A stretch of DNA of 64,000 bases from positions 15,704,001 to 15,768,000 of the forward strand of contig CM027380.1 in assembly GCA_015680905.1 (NCBI GenBank). Reading direction: 5' to 3'. The stretch comes from Coptis chinensis (Eukaryota; Streptophyta; Magnoliopsida; Ranunculales; Ranunculaceae). Under the pieces are notes generated by a model, which saw only the letters and a list, made by a program, of their open reading frames with translations, was not told where the DNA came from and searched no databases. The translations under genes were made by a program, and so were the position numbers. Position 1 is the stretch's first letter, and every line of letters starts with the position of its first letter. Of the stretch, positions 42,914 through 55,739 are shown one piece after another.

Positions 42914-45900
42914 TGTCACACCCCGAATTTCGATAGAATTCGGAAAAAACATTATTTGTCCCGACCGCCGATCTCCAGGTGTGGCGACTCTCCACTCCCA
43001 AAACCCATAAAAACAGTTTAAAATATCGCGGATAATTAAAACCAATAAAAATTTTAACTTAAACAAAGTCCTCTTCATTATAAAAACAATTTACAAATGA
43101 AAATGCCAATAATATTATCTCAACTGAAAATCTATATCACCTCGAGGGAAAACAAAACCAACACGAGATGCAATCTTGCTTATAACCACAAGCGACCACC
43201 GATCTTCTTCAACACTAAACTTTGTCAAAACTTATCAACTATGTTCATTGAATGAACACACCCGATAAACAAACATGCAAATCGGTTGACATTATAAAAT
43301 CTTTGGTGTGAGTAATACCCTAAAATACAACATATAATTATACATATACATACAATAATCCATCACGCAGTTAGTTCCTCCATCGAGGCGCTTTAACTTT
43401 CAACGACTAATATAACATCCTTAAGTTCAATAACTAAGGCGGGTAGTTCCTCCTCGGAGGCCTTAACTTCCCACTAACCACACAAACAACCTATACTCAT
43501 AATAAATAAGGCATGTAGTTCCTCCATCGAGGCTTTAGGTTCTAACTAAACTATAACCCGACCAACCATATACAAATCATCTATCTGAGATATATATCAT
43601 TTACCAACATATTACCATAATTAGATTATTTCGGGGCTTTCTTTGTGTGTCCCTAAAATCCACGTCGTATCTATGTCTTACCTAGTTTCCACTGGCTACC
43701 ACAATCGCATGAAACCCAACAACATGTACATCCATCATGCCTCCGCTTTACATAATGAGCCACTCCGTGCGTAACCACCACTGGCGGGATGCGCGCACCG
43801 TAAATCCTCACACGGAAGCCAAATCTATGTAAGCACTTTGCCACTATTCGGCATAAAATATTAAGCGTCATCGTTCTATTTTCGCGACGGAATAATCAAA
43901 TACTATTCGACTCGCCGGGAGACGGCCCGAAGGCCGTTAAAGCACCGAAGCGCCGGAAGGGCGCCGAAGCCATTCAAATTTTAACTGAAACGCCGGAAGG
44001 GCCAATCCGTGAGTTGTGGTAGTCGGGTTCTAGGATTTTCGTTCGTAATTTATTCGGTGTCAATACATCTATGACTCGTAAACATTTCTACTATATCACG
44101 TCGCGGGTCAATTACCTTATTGCGCTAAGCCACAATCTCTAGAAATATCTCAATATATCTCATAACCATATTTCATACTTTCCGTGTGCGATATCTTATT
44201 GCACTACACCACACTCAGGTAAGTGAAAATATTCACCAATGCTTATATTAGCATCTCACATATAAAATAATGGAGTGTATATACATTTCTCCAAGATATT
44301 GCATTAATATACATATCCCAACATATGATATCATGTCATAATCTTCAACGTATCACATACATTTTATTATAGCGTATTAGGAATATAATGTCTCCTAACA
44401 TCTCGATATCATCAATGTGTCAAAATCACACAACATCGAGGTCAAATCTTTCTTAGATAATGACCACCAAATATATCTTAGCTTCCACAAGATTTTTATT
44501 CTATATGTGTCCATATAATATACACATAAAGCGTGAGTACAATTAAAACGATCCCATCCCAATCAAAGCCCATATGCTTTCTGGCACTACTCGTCAATCT
44601 AAATTAGATAATTTACCAACCAAGTTATCTGATATCCGACCGATATTTTATTACTATATATATCCATATAAACAAACATATGAAAAACTGGAAAAGTCAA
44701 CATTCACAGTCAACGGTCAAAGTCAACGGTCAACAGTCAAAGTCAACGGTCAAAGGTCAACACCTCATGGTCAAGGTCAAATTCAACATGTCATGGTCAA
44801 AGTCAAACTATCCTGGTCAAAGTCAAATGTGAAAGTCAACCGTCCATAGTCAAAGGTCAAAGTCAACCGTCAAAGTCAACGGTCGATGGTCAAAGTCAAA
44901 CTGTCCTAGTCAAAAGTCAAACTGTCCAAGTCAAAATCAAACTCAAACTGGTTTTTAGGTGTTCGACGGTTTAAATAATTCAATAGCCATGGGTCATGGC
45001 TAAGGGCAAAGGTGCATAGCTCATGGGCTCATGACCAAGGTGATGGTTCGGACCCAACTGGCCAAGCCCAAACCTTAGAACCCGAAAGTTTAAACATGTA
45101 AAGACCCAGAAAGATCTATTTTAAGTCCAATGGACTGGTCCAAACAATATTAGAAACGGGCCCAAAAGCGGTTAAGTGGTTCGGTCCAAAAATTGAACTT
45201 GGCCCGGTTCACAAAACAAACTAAGTTAAGCCCAAAGACTTAAAACAAAAGCCGGCCCAACACACTAATCAAACCGCCCAAGAAAACTAGTTAGATTTTT
45301 GGCCCAACCACTAAAATTAGAACTGGCCCCATCTAAAAGATTTGGATCATTGACTCAAAACAAATTAGGCCAGGCCCAAAAGAACCAAGCCCAAGCCCCA
45401 GCCCAATTTAGGTCATCTTCCTCCACGCTCCTCCACCACCCGGTGACCACCAAAATTTTCCGGCCACCCACTCCCATTTCAACAAGTCGGTTGGACTCCA
45501 CAACCAAAACCCTCTAACATTAATGAAAGCGAAAATCCCAAATCGTCGATCCAACATCACCAAAATGATCTAGAAATTTCTTCCCGCCATTAATGGCTTC
45601 CACCACCATTCAATGACCACACACAAACCTCAAAACACACCCCTCACAACCAAACATCAACCCGTTCATCCCACAACAACAAAGCGGTTCAAACACAAAC
45701 AAAATCGCCCCACCCCAATTATAGCGATGGCGTTAGCCATTGGCGCCCCCCACCATTTTCCTTGCCTCGACATCCGCGACTACCACAACCCAACAACAAA
45801 CCACAAATGAGAAAAGTTCAAACAATATCTAACGGGAGGATTTTATTCTTTTGTGGGCGGCGCCGATAACGTCGAAGCTTCGAAGCTTCAACCGGTACCC

Positions 45901-46533
45901 ATAAACCAATAGCTCGATCCCCTTCCCCAACCATAATTCAACCGAATGACACTCTTTTTCCATACCCCCGCGGTTCCACCGCCAAACCGAAATCAACCAA
46001 CCACAACAATACGATTATAACGGTATTCAAGTTTAAACTAATCTACCCTCACGGGCTCGGCGCCGTTACCAAGCATAAAGCTTCCATGAGGTTATATATT
46101 TTGACAAAAGGTACACTAATCATTGTCTAGCCAGAATAACCATAGCCAAACAAACCAAAATGAGCGGAAACATTTGACATTAAAATACATAAATACTAAA
46201 CCGAAGCGAAAATCATAGTTTTAGTAGGGGTGAGAGATAAAATCTACTCAATTGCCTTAACAACTCCACGAATCTCTGTGGTCCGAGGGTCGCTCCACCC
46301 TCTCCAAAAAAACCCTTCTCTACTGCCCCATTTTTAATATTTTATTATTTTATGAACCCTATTTCTAGAAAAAGTGTTTATATACTTGGGTCCGAAACCC
46401 AAGCCAACACGAACTTCGGACCCAAAACCGGGGCCGTATCCATCGAGTCGATTCGGCCAATTTTGAAAATAAATAATTAATTAAATTTATTAATTAAATA
46501 GAAAAATCATTATTAAAAATCTGAGGAGTATAC
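42914..46533. repeat. Left LTR (about 3.6 kb) of long-LTR element
   Basis: Contains four copies of a TAGTTCCTCC-CGAGG motif (43372-43530), a GTCAA array at 44694-44945 and a Pro/Thr-coding-like CCACC-rich stretch (45300-45800) that is not a gene. The right boundary is approximate because the terminal bases differ from the other copy. Confidence 0.85.
44694..44945. repeat. GTCAA/W-box-like array, left LTR
   Basis: About 25 copies of GTCAA, mostly as AGTCAA or GGTCAA, in 250 bp. On the minus strand each reads TTGAC[T/C], the WRKY W-box core. The apparent 91-residue ORF across it is a repeat artefact. Confidence 0.85.
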
Positions 46534-48017
46534 TGTTATCATCTCAAAAGAATCTCGTCCCGAGATTTGGAAGTAAAGCTATACGAACAAACAACGTTGG
46601 TTATTAACTTAGAACCTATACAAGAATACACGTTGATTAAACTTAAACAAGATAACATTGATATTAATTATTTTTTTAAAATAATACCCGAATATATATC
46701 CTCATGCCATTACAAAATCTATTACATTTTAACTGTCTATATTAAAATAAATTATTACTGTCACTTAAACACCAGATAAATATATTATATCTTTTTAGCA
46801 TGTAGTTTCTTGACACGTAGTAGACTCTACGAAAAATATTCTACGTAACTAATCAATAATATGGAAAAAGTTCATAAAACATTATGGAGTTTTCATTATC
46901 ATGCATAAAAGAAAAATTAGTGTCCTGACACACTTAAAACAAAAATCACTCATGTCATTGATACTATAATAAACTCTATATTTACTTTAGTCATGCTATC
47001 CGAAATATTAAATTTAAAACAACCCTTGAATCCTAATTCATGCTTGCAACTAGATCAAATATAGCACGTATCAAAAATAATATATATATATATATATTTT
47101 TTTTTTTCATATTCCTCTATCAAAATCATATAGACTGAAACAGAACAATTCAGAATAAATACTCGAATATGCAAAAATCATGTGGAACTAATTTAACGAT
47201 ATAAATCAATCATATCACATGCGGTAATAGTTCACGTATATACAATAATATATAAAAAAGTATAATAGCGTGTATACACATCTCAAAAGAATACTGGCGT
47301 GTATCGTGGGGTATACACATCTCAAAAGAACACACGATGTATCATGCTCAAGTATACACATCTCAAAAGAATACACGATATTTTATTTATTTATTATTAT
47401 TATTCTCTATTTATAATTAATCACTTGAGCGACTTAATCTCTTATACTTTAAAATACTATTCATCCATTAACGTTAATGCAGTGGTGAGATAGTTCCTCC
47501 AACACCGAGGCAATTAGTTCCTTACTCGATCGTCCACAAAACCATCAAATAATACAACTCATTCAATATAGATTAAATATCTTATTATTTATTGAATAAT
47601 AACATAACACTCAAATACAAAGTTCACAAACATGTTATTGCACTTAATCCATAATCCATGTGAAAATGAACACAAACAATAAATCAATATTACAACGACC
47701 GCAATTTTGATCAAACCCGTTAATAATTAACATATTACACATATAACCACTCCTCATATGATAAGGAAAAAATAAAACATTCCATATGCACTCCACAAAG
47801 TAACTAATATAAATATACACATTACACATACAATCCAATCAAGAAAAAAATATTGACTCTCTTTATTTCTATATCTCTTTTTCGTTTTGTTTGTAAAAAT
47901 AAAACAACTAATGAAATAGTTTTGAAAATAAAACTCCTTAAACACTACCCATAAACCACGATCCGGAATCACCTAGACTCACCCTAAAATTAAAGCTAAC
48001 AAATGCTCGATACCAAA
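46534..48017. other. Internal region of long-LTR element, non-coding
   Basis: AT-rich. Three spaced copies of ACACATCTCAAAAGAA lie at 47278-47385, and one more TAGTTCCTCC-CGAGG motif at about 47490-47510. A TA/T run lies at 47080-47107. No coding sequence on either strand. Confidence 0.7.
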
Positions 48018-51000
48018 ATTCGCACCTCATTTCGATAGAATTCGGAAAAACATTATTTGTCCCCTAATTCTTCGATCTCAGGGTGTGGCGACTCTCCACT
48101 CCCAAAACCCATAAACGCGGTTTAAAATATCGCGGATAATTAAAACCCGATAAAAATTTTAACTTAAACAAAGTCCTCTTCATTATAAAACAATTTACAA
48201 ATGAAAATGCCAATAATATTATCTCAACCGAAAATCTATATCACCTCGAGGGAAAACAAAACCTGACAACGAGATCACGATCTAACTTATGAACCACAAG
48301 CAACCCGATCTTCTCTTCTTCAACACTAAACTGTCAAAAAACTTATCAACTATGTTCATTGAATGAACACACCGATAAACAAACATGCAAATCGGTTGAC
48401 ATTATAAAATCTTTGGTGTGAGTAATACTAAAATACAACATATAATTATACATATACATACCCTGATCCATACGCGGCAGGTTAGTTCCTCCATCGAGCG
48501 CTTTAACTTTCAACGACTAATATAACATCCTTAAGTTCAATAACTAAAGGCGGTAGTTCCTCCACCGAGGCTGCTTAACTTCCCCACTAACCACACACAA
48601 CAACCTATACTTTCATAATAAATAAGGCATGTAGTTCCTCCATCGAAGCCTTTTAGGTTCTAACTAAACTATAACCCGATGACCATATACAAATCATCTA
48701 TCTGAGATATATCATTTACCAACATATTACCATAATTAGATTATTTCGGGCTTTCTTTTGTGTCCCTAAAATCACGTCATTATCTATGTCTTTACCTAGT
48801 TTCCTCGGCTACCACATGTCGCAAACCCAACGAACATGTACATCCACATGCCTCCCCCTTACATAATGAGCCACTTTCAGCTCGCTGCGTAACCACCCAC
48901 TGGATGCCGATCACACCGTAAATCCTCACACGCGGAAGCCAAATCTATGTAAGACTGCCACTATTCGGCATAAAATATTAGCGTCATCGTTCTATTTTTT
49001 GCGAACGGAATAATCAAGCCACTATTCGGCTCGCCCGGAGGCGCCATTCCGTTCGAAACTTAATCGAAGCGCCGGAAGAAGGGCGCCATTCAAATTCGAT
49101 TTAACGAAACGCCCGGAAGGGCCAATCACATGAGTTATTGGTAGTCGGGGTTAAGGATTTTTCGTTCGTAATTTATTCGGTGTCATAAATACATCTATGA
49201 CTCATAAACATTTCTACTATATCACGTCGCGGTCAATTACCTTTATTGCACTAAGCCACAATCTCTAGAAATATCTCAATATATCTCATAACCATTTTTC
49301 ATACTTTCACGCGTCTTAATATCTTATTAGACTACACCACACTCCCGTAAATATTCAATATTCACGCTTTATATTAGCATCTCACATATAAAATAATGGA
49401 GTGTATATACATTTCTCCAAGATATTGCGTTTAATATACATATCCCAACATATGATATCATGTCATAATAATCTTCAACGTGATCACATACATTTTATTA
49501 TAACGTTATTAGAATATAATGTCTCCTAACATCTCAATATCATCACGTGTCAAAAATACACAACATCAAGGTCAAATCTTTCTTAGATAATGACCACCAA
49601 ATATATACTAGCTTCCACAAAGATTTATTATTATATATTGTGTCCATATAATATACACATAAAAGCGTGAATCTGATTAAAGCGATCCCGCGATCAAATC
49701 AAAGCCCAATATGCTTTTACACACTACTTCGTCGAATCTAAATTAGATAATTTCTGCAACCAAGTTATACTGATATCCGGCGATTTTTTATTACTATATA
49801 TATCCATATAAACAAACATATGAAAACCTGGAAAAGTCAACATTCACGGTCAACGGTCAAAGTCAATCGGTCAACAAAGAAAGTCAATCGGTCAAAGGTC
49901 AACACCTCATGGTCAAGGTCAAATTCAACATGTCATGGTCAAAGTCAAACTATCCCGGTCAAAGTCAAATGTGAAAGTCAACCGTCCATAGTCAAAGGTC
50001 AAAGTCAACCACAAAGTCAACGGTCGATGGTCAAAGTCAAACCGTCTCTACACCAGTCAAAAGTCAAACCGTCCAAGTCAAAATCAAACTCAAACTGCTG
50101 TTTTAGGTGTTCGGCGGTTTAGTAATAAATACCAGGTCATTAAGTAGCATTTAAGCAAAAGAGGTCATAGCTTCATGGGGCTCGTGACAGCGATGGTTCG
50201 GACCTAACCCGCCCCCAAACCTTAAACCGAAAGTTTAAACATGTAAAGACCCAGAAAGATCTATTTTAAGTCCAATGGACTGGTCCAAACAATATTAGAA
50301 ACGGGCCCAAAAGCGGTTAAGTGGTTCGGTCCAAAAATTGAACTGAAACTGGTTCACAAAACAAACTAAGTTCTGGCCCAAAGACTTAAAACAAAACTGG
50401 CCCAACACACTAATCAAACTGGCCCAAGAAAACTAGTTAGATTTTTGGCCCAACCACTAAAATTAGAACTGGCCCCATCTAAAAGATTTGGATCAGCCCA
50501 ACTCAAAACAAATTAGACCGGCCCAAAGAACCAAGCCCAAGCCCCAGGCCCAATTTCGGTCATCTTCCTCACAGCAGCTCCACCACCAGCAGCCACCAAA
50601 ATTTTCCGGCCACCCACTCCCATTTCAACAAGTCGGTTGGACTCACAACCAAAAACCCTCTAACATTAATGAAAACGAAAATCCCAAATCGTCCAATCCA
50701 ACATCACCAAAACTGGATCTAGAAATTTCTTGCCGCCGCCATTAATGGCTTCCACCACCATTCAACAGCCCTCACACAAACCTCAAACACACCCCCTCAC
50801 AACCAAACATCAACCCATTCATCCACAACAACAAACAGTTCAAACACAAACAAAATCGCCCCACCCCAGTATAGCAGTAATGGCGTTCGGCGCCATTGAC
50901 GCCTCCCTCCACAGCTGCACTGCCTCGACATCACGCACTACACAACCCAACAACAAACCACAACAGAAAAGTTCAAACAATATCTAACAGGAGGATTTTA

Positions 51001-51689
51001 TTCTTTTGTGGGCGACGCCATTAACGTCGAAGCTTCGAGCTTCCAACAGTACCCATAAACCAATAGCTCGATCCCCCTTCCCCAACCATAATTCAACCGA
51101 CAACACTCTTTTTCCATACCCCCGACAGTTCCACCGCCAAACCGAAATCAACCAACACAACAATACAGTATAACAGTATTCAAGTTTAAACTAATCTACC
51201 CTCTGGGCTCGCGCCGCCGTTACCAAGCATAAAGCTTCAACAGTTATATATTTTGACAAAAGGTACACTAATCATTGTCTAGCCGAATAACCATAGCCAA
51301 ACAAACCAAAAATGAACGGAAACATTTGACATTAAAATACATAAATACTAAACCGACGAAAATCATAGTTTTAGTAGGGGTGAGAGATAAAATCTACTCA
51401 CCTGTCTTAACAGCTCCACGAATCTCTAGAAATAGTCCGGGCGTCATTTCGCCCAATCCAAATAAACCAAACTCTCTCTCTGCCCCATTTTTAATATTTT
51501 ATTATTTTATTTAACCCTATTTTCAGAAAAAGTGTTTATATCTTGGGTCCGAAACCCAGTTTCAACACGACTCGGCCCAAAACCGGGGCATCGTATCCCG
51601 AGTCCAATTCGGCCAATTTTGAAAATAAATAATTAATTAAATTTATTAATTAAATAAAAAATACGATTAAAAAAATCACGGGCGTTACA
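48018..51689. repeat. Right LTR (about 3.7 kb) of long-LTR element
   Basis: Matches 42914-46533 in order throughout, including the GTCAA array at about 49833-50095. Differences are concentrated at CG-containing words and short indels. Confidence 0.88.
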
Positions 51690-51694
51690 TTCAT

Positions 51695-52431
51695 AGTCGA
51701 TAGGTATGAACATTCATTGTTAATATTGTTAAATAGATTGATGGTATGACACCGAATGTTCATAATCTAACAAAGAGTATTAACATTCATTGGTCACAAT
51801 CCATTAGGTGTATGAACACCGAATGTTCATAGTTCAATGAAGTGTATGAACATTCATTTGCTCATATATAGTCCATAATAAGTGCCTAAAATTGTATATT
51901 TTATATATAGTTTTATAGGCACTTTAAAATATTATTTATGCTTAATTGCGTATTTTTAACGTAAAACCATACATTTGTTTTATTCCATGACATTATGCAC
52001 ATTTTTTTGTCATAAAGGATTATTTGCATATATGTGCATGTCTTTGGAAAAGTCTAATGCAAAATATGTTTTATTAATTTCGTTTAATATTTTTTGTAGG
52101 AAATAAAGATGTTGGTCAAAGCCCAATCAAAGCCCGAACCCATGAACCAAAGATGATCATTTAAAGAATCAATAAATGGGAACTCGTGGAATAAATTGTG
52201 CTATCAAGAATGGAAGGAAATGTTAGAGAATTGATAATTATGGAAGGAAATCAAGAAAGAATAATTGCAACTACCGCTATATATTCTTACCATTTTCACC
52301 ACATTAAATATCCCCATTTCCATTAATCATTTATTCCTTTGATTTTATCATATCAAGTCATTCCTTAATACCTTATATTTTTTCGACCATATATATTCTC
52401 CCATATCCTCCATATTCTTGCCAATCACTCC
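51695..52431. other. Continuation of Mutator-like element, then possible Athila-like LTR start
   Basis: 51695-51865 has more GGTATGAAC / GAATGTTCATA motifs and is the continuation of the Mutator-like DNA across the LTR insertion. At about 51873 the sequence ATAATAAGTGCCTAAAATTG begins a different element. With AGGAAATAAAGATG near 52100 it resembles the TGATAAGTGCC start of Athila-type LTRs. This is a weak recollection-based call. Confidence 0.4.
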
Positions 52432-52726
52432 ATTCACTACAAGAATACTGAGTATTAGCCACAGCCATTAACCGTGGCGAAAGACCTTTTGCCACGGTCA
52501 TTAGCTGTTGCACGACCGTGGCCAATGCGCCTGTGGCTAATCTTTTGCCACGATTTTTAGCTGTGGTCAAAGCTTGTTTTTTGCCCACAGTTCTAAACCA
52601 TTCCACGAGCCATGGCAAATAACTCTTTTGCCACAGCTAGAAACTGTGGCTAATGCTTATATGAATCGTGGGGGTTTGCTGCTGGATGTATTGTTTGGCC
52701 ACGGTTGAAGGTCGTGGCAAATGCTT

Positions 52727-52835
52727 TCAATTGTTTTAAAAAAAATTGTTCCAGCACCTTTATATCACACCTACATACAACTTTCAATTGTTTTAAAAAA
52801 ATATTGTTCCAGTACCTTTATATCACACCCGCAGT
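52727..52835. repeat. Two-copy direct repeat
   Basis: CTTTCAATTGTTTTAAAAAA then ATTGTTCCAG-ACC then TTTATATCACACC occurs twice, about 60 bp apart, inside the left arm of the outer CACTA. Confidence 0.8.
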
Positions 52836-53476
52836 TCATATCATACAAAGATCTACCATTTCAATAAAACCCCCCAGAATCATAATTCTCCACAATTTAA
52901 AATTTCATAAACAGTACTTAACATAAATATTTTTACATCAAAGGTCCAATTAGGAATCCAAACTTACATAAAAGAAGATAATAGACTACTAACTACTCTT
53001 TAAGAAATTTGAAAATTATTAAAAATTCCAAAAAAAAAATGAAAACATCACCATTTATAATGCCTAAACTCGGTAGACTACATTCCTAGCCATCTAAACA
53101 ATGCCTCAACTATGTCGGATCAAAGTCTGTATACATAGGTTCGCTTAGTTGTACCTCATCATCATGTATCCTACCTTAGAGAGTAAGCTTTGAAGACTTA
53201 GCTACAGCCATATAAAAGCAACCATTAAAACTAAAACGACACACCAATCGCACAGAAAATCGTGTGATATAGCAAATATCAATTACGTGCATTACGTGTT
53301 GTAAAATGTTGTACAAATTAATCCCAGCCGAACGCTGCATTGTAATTAGTCGTTGACTCCAACTTCTTTGCTTCTAAGAAACTGCTCCATCTAAGAAAAG
53401 TATAAGTAGAGAAAGTACTAAAATAGTCACTAGAAAATCATCCAACTAACAAATCAATAATAACATTTGGTTTTAC
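52836..53476. other. Left arm of outer CACTA, no gene
   Basis: AT-rich DNA without a supported frame. It may include 3' UTR of the captured LRR gene on the minus strand. Confidence 0.4.
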
Positions 53477-53581
53477 CTGTTTGAGAGAGTTAATGTCAAG
53501 CTTTAAGCACAAGAGATTGGGAAGTGAACATAAAACTGAACCTGGCCATTCTTTTATCTTATTCCCAAACAATATCAAAGC
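53477..53581 (-). pseudogene. LRR protein exon (captured fragment)
   Basis: A 105-bp exon bounded by CTTGCAG and GTAAAACC encodes ALILFGNKIKEWPGSVLCS then LPNLLCLKLDINSLKQ: one and a half leucine-rich repeats of the L-x-L-x-x-N-x-I type. It resembles the intracellular LRR proteins of the LRRC40/PIRL kind, which I cannot resolve further. Splice sites are intact, but no neighbouring exon of the same gene was found. Confidence 0.65.
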
Positions 53582-54170
53582 CTGCAAGTTTTGACTAACA
53601 CTGAGATGGAACCAAAGACATAAATTTTGCAAACATATTTTTCAATCAATTTTTGAAAACTCTTCATTAGCACAGAGCTTCACCAAGCCAAGTTAGCTTG
53701 GCATAACATTCATATTTGACACCCTGGAAGAAGTAGGCTGCTAAATGCAGTGATTTCCAATGCATGGGCAACTTTTATAAACATATCAACCAACCATTTT
53801 CTGAGATTTATAAACATCAAATTGATTAGCAATAAAATTGTAGTCAAAGTATTAGGAATGAGCTAATAATAAGCCTATCTGGAAATCCTCTAGAGAATCT
53901 ATTGACTAGGTTTTCCTTCATAGTAGCATTGTTTTCAGATACATGTATGGCTCGATCTTCCGCCGGATGGGATGAAGTGGGTAGCTATTGATTGGTGAAG
54001 CCACCTTACAAAAAATATAGAGATAAAAATATCTGAAAACATCAAAACCTGGGGAAATAAGGAATGTTATCATATCTGTAAAATCCTTAGGTAAATGTGT
54101 TGACTACTTGTCCTTAAGGAAATAAGGAATGTTATCGTAACTTAATAAAGAAAGCAAAGAAAAGCACCAA

Positions 54171-54595
54171 TTACCTCCTTCCATTGGCCACATCTGTAAT
54201 TTCAGCTCTAGTAGGCAGACCTGACTTGACAAGTGACTCCAAAACCTGTGTTGCCCTGATGACTGGAATGTGAGCAGCTCCACATATAGATATAATTTCT
54301 TCTTGAATGTCTGCTAGCCTTACCCATCCACATTCTAAAGCAAGATTACCTCTGGCAATCATAATCCCCAAGGGATTAGGAGACCGCGATTACTGCGAAA
54401 AACAAAAGAGGCAATTTCTCAAATGCACTGGGTCTCAATCTTCAATACAACCCCCAAGTTCCTAAACTTCCACTTCTTCAATTCTTTTTGTAGAACAACA
54501 ATATCATGAACATATCGCATAAATGATACCACAACCATGTCTGCTTGAGCAGCAACAAATTGCTTGCATAAATCCATCTGACTATGCTAGGAATA
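54171..54595 (-). pseudogene. Pyruvate kinase-like fragment
   Basis: On the minus strand [40 protein letters not shown] and GVVLKIET are followed, after a frameshift at about 54415, by [19 protein letters not shown] then [15 protein letters not shown] and [19 protein letters not shown]. This is the barrel segment of the plant pyruvate kinase-like family. The KIET and MIARG(D/N)LA motifs surround the metal and phosphoenolpyruvate site; the usual catalytic RGDL Asp reads Asn here (RGNL). Pyruvate kinase makes pyruvate and ATP in glycolysis; this captured piece lacks both ends of the enzyme and is not functional. Confidence 0.85.
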
Positions 54596-55305
54596 CACCA
54601 AGCATCTACTAGAGAACTCAATACCACTCAGCGAATATATAAAAAATGTATAGCCCGGCATACGCACCTTGGTAGAGATAGACAATCTTGTTTGCTTTGG
54701 ATATAGTCTCTTCTTTTCGCGAGAGTCGCAGCTCCAAACTCTACATAGAAAAAAAAACTATACCAATTCATACAAAACTAAAAGCGATAAACTTTAAAAG
54801 AGGAACAACCGATATTGGAACTCACAATTGAAACCTTGTCAAATACTCAAATTAATCACAATAGTTAACTAAATAGGAATTCCGGACATCTAGAGGCTTC
54901 AAATTTTCAAGGAACCGATCAATAGCCCAAAGTTCAATATGAGATATCAAAGTCAACTACCTTCTCCAAATTGAAAGTCTACTTGAAGATACTTCAATAA
55001 AATTTTGGGGTAGGTCCTAATACAAGTGAGCTAATAGTAAAATTGAATTAGATATATAACAAATTGATCCAATACAAATACTAAACCAAGCAAAATCAAG
55101 AACTGGGTCAAACCTTCAAGACTCCTCGAGAGGATTGCCACGAGCAAAAGCTTTCTAAGAGTCGCCATCGCATCGCGACACACATGGTTAGCAAAGTACG
55201 GTGTTGAACTTTAGCTACATGGCATCTGAACAATTATCACTCAAACAATTAATAAAACTATGCAATCCTGTTGAGATTAATAGTCCCACAATGGGAGCTT
55301 ACAAC
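54596..55305. other. Spacer in outer CACTA
   Basis: A possible further minus-strand exon at 54665-54755 (between CTCTACATAG and GGTGCGTATG) is not identifiable. The remainder is AT-rich without a frame. Confidence 0.35.
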
Positions 55306-55739
55306 TTACACTATATCAAAACAGGACATCCCTAACAGTCAAAAACCGTTACTAAAAATATTTGTAACGGTTTTTTTGTGTCACAGTTTTGGCGTTTCTA
55401 ATTCGTTATTAATATTCGTAACGGTTTAAAACCGTTACATAATTATTTATTATAACGGTTTTTTCCGTAACTGAAAATATTTACTAACAGTTTTCTTTGC
55501 TCAATTGTGTTACTCTTTTTTTAGCAACAGTAACAGTTTTATAGAGTTAGTAACGCTTTTTGACCGTTACTCTTTTCTAACAATAATAACAGTTTTATAA
55601 AGTTAGTAACGCTTTTTTGTGTTACTGATTTATAAAATTTGTAACAGTGAATTTTCTTTTGGTAACGGTTTTGTTGCTTCGAAAGTGTTACTCATTACAA
55701 AGCTTAGTTACGGTTTTCCACCGTTACAAAACTATTTCA

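Larger units (their letters stand above)
42914..51689. mobile_element. Long-LTR, coding-free retrotransposon (LARD-like)
   Basis: Direct repeats of about 3.6 kb (42914-46533 and 48018-51689) enclose only about 1.5 kb. The ends TGTCACACCCCG and GGGCGTTACA suit a plant LTR, and a 5-bp target duplication TTCAT lies at 42909-42913 and 51690-51694. No gag, protease, RT or integrase motif was found on either strand, so it is a non-autonomous large retrotransposon derivative that would depend on another element's proteins. The sequence 3' of the left LTR (CATCTCAAAAGAATCTCGTC) is not a primer site I recognise. Confidence 0.88.

Noticed and set aside
44574..44849. 91-residue plus-strand frame, and its counterpart at 49820-50122
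   Set aside because: Both follow the GTCAA repeat in the LTRs (repeating Val-Lys-Val-Asn-like residues), with no protein features.
45299..45810. Pro/Thr-rich frames in the long LTR (also 50488-50987)
   Set aside because: CCACC-rich DNA; the frames differ between the two LTR copies through indels, so they are not maintained as proteins.
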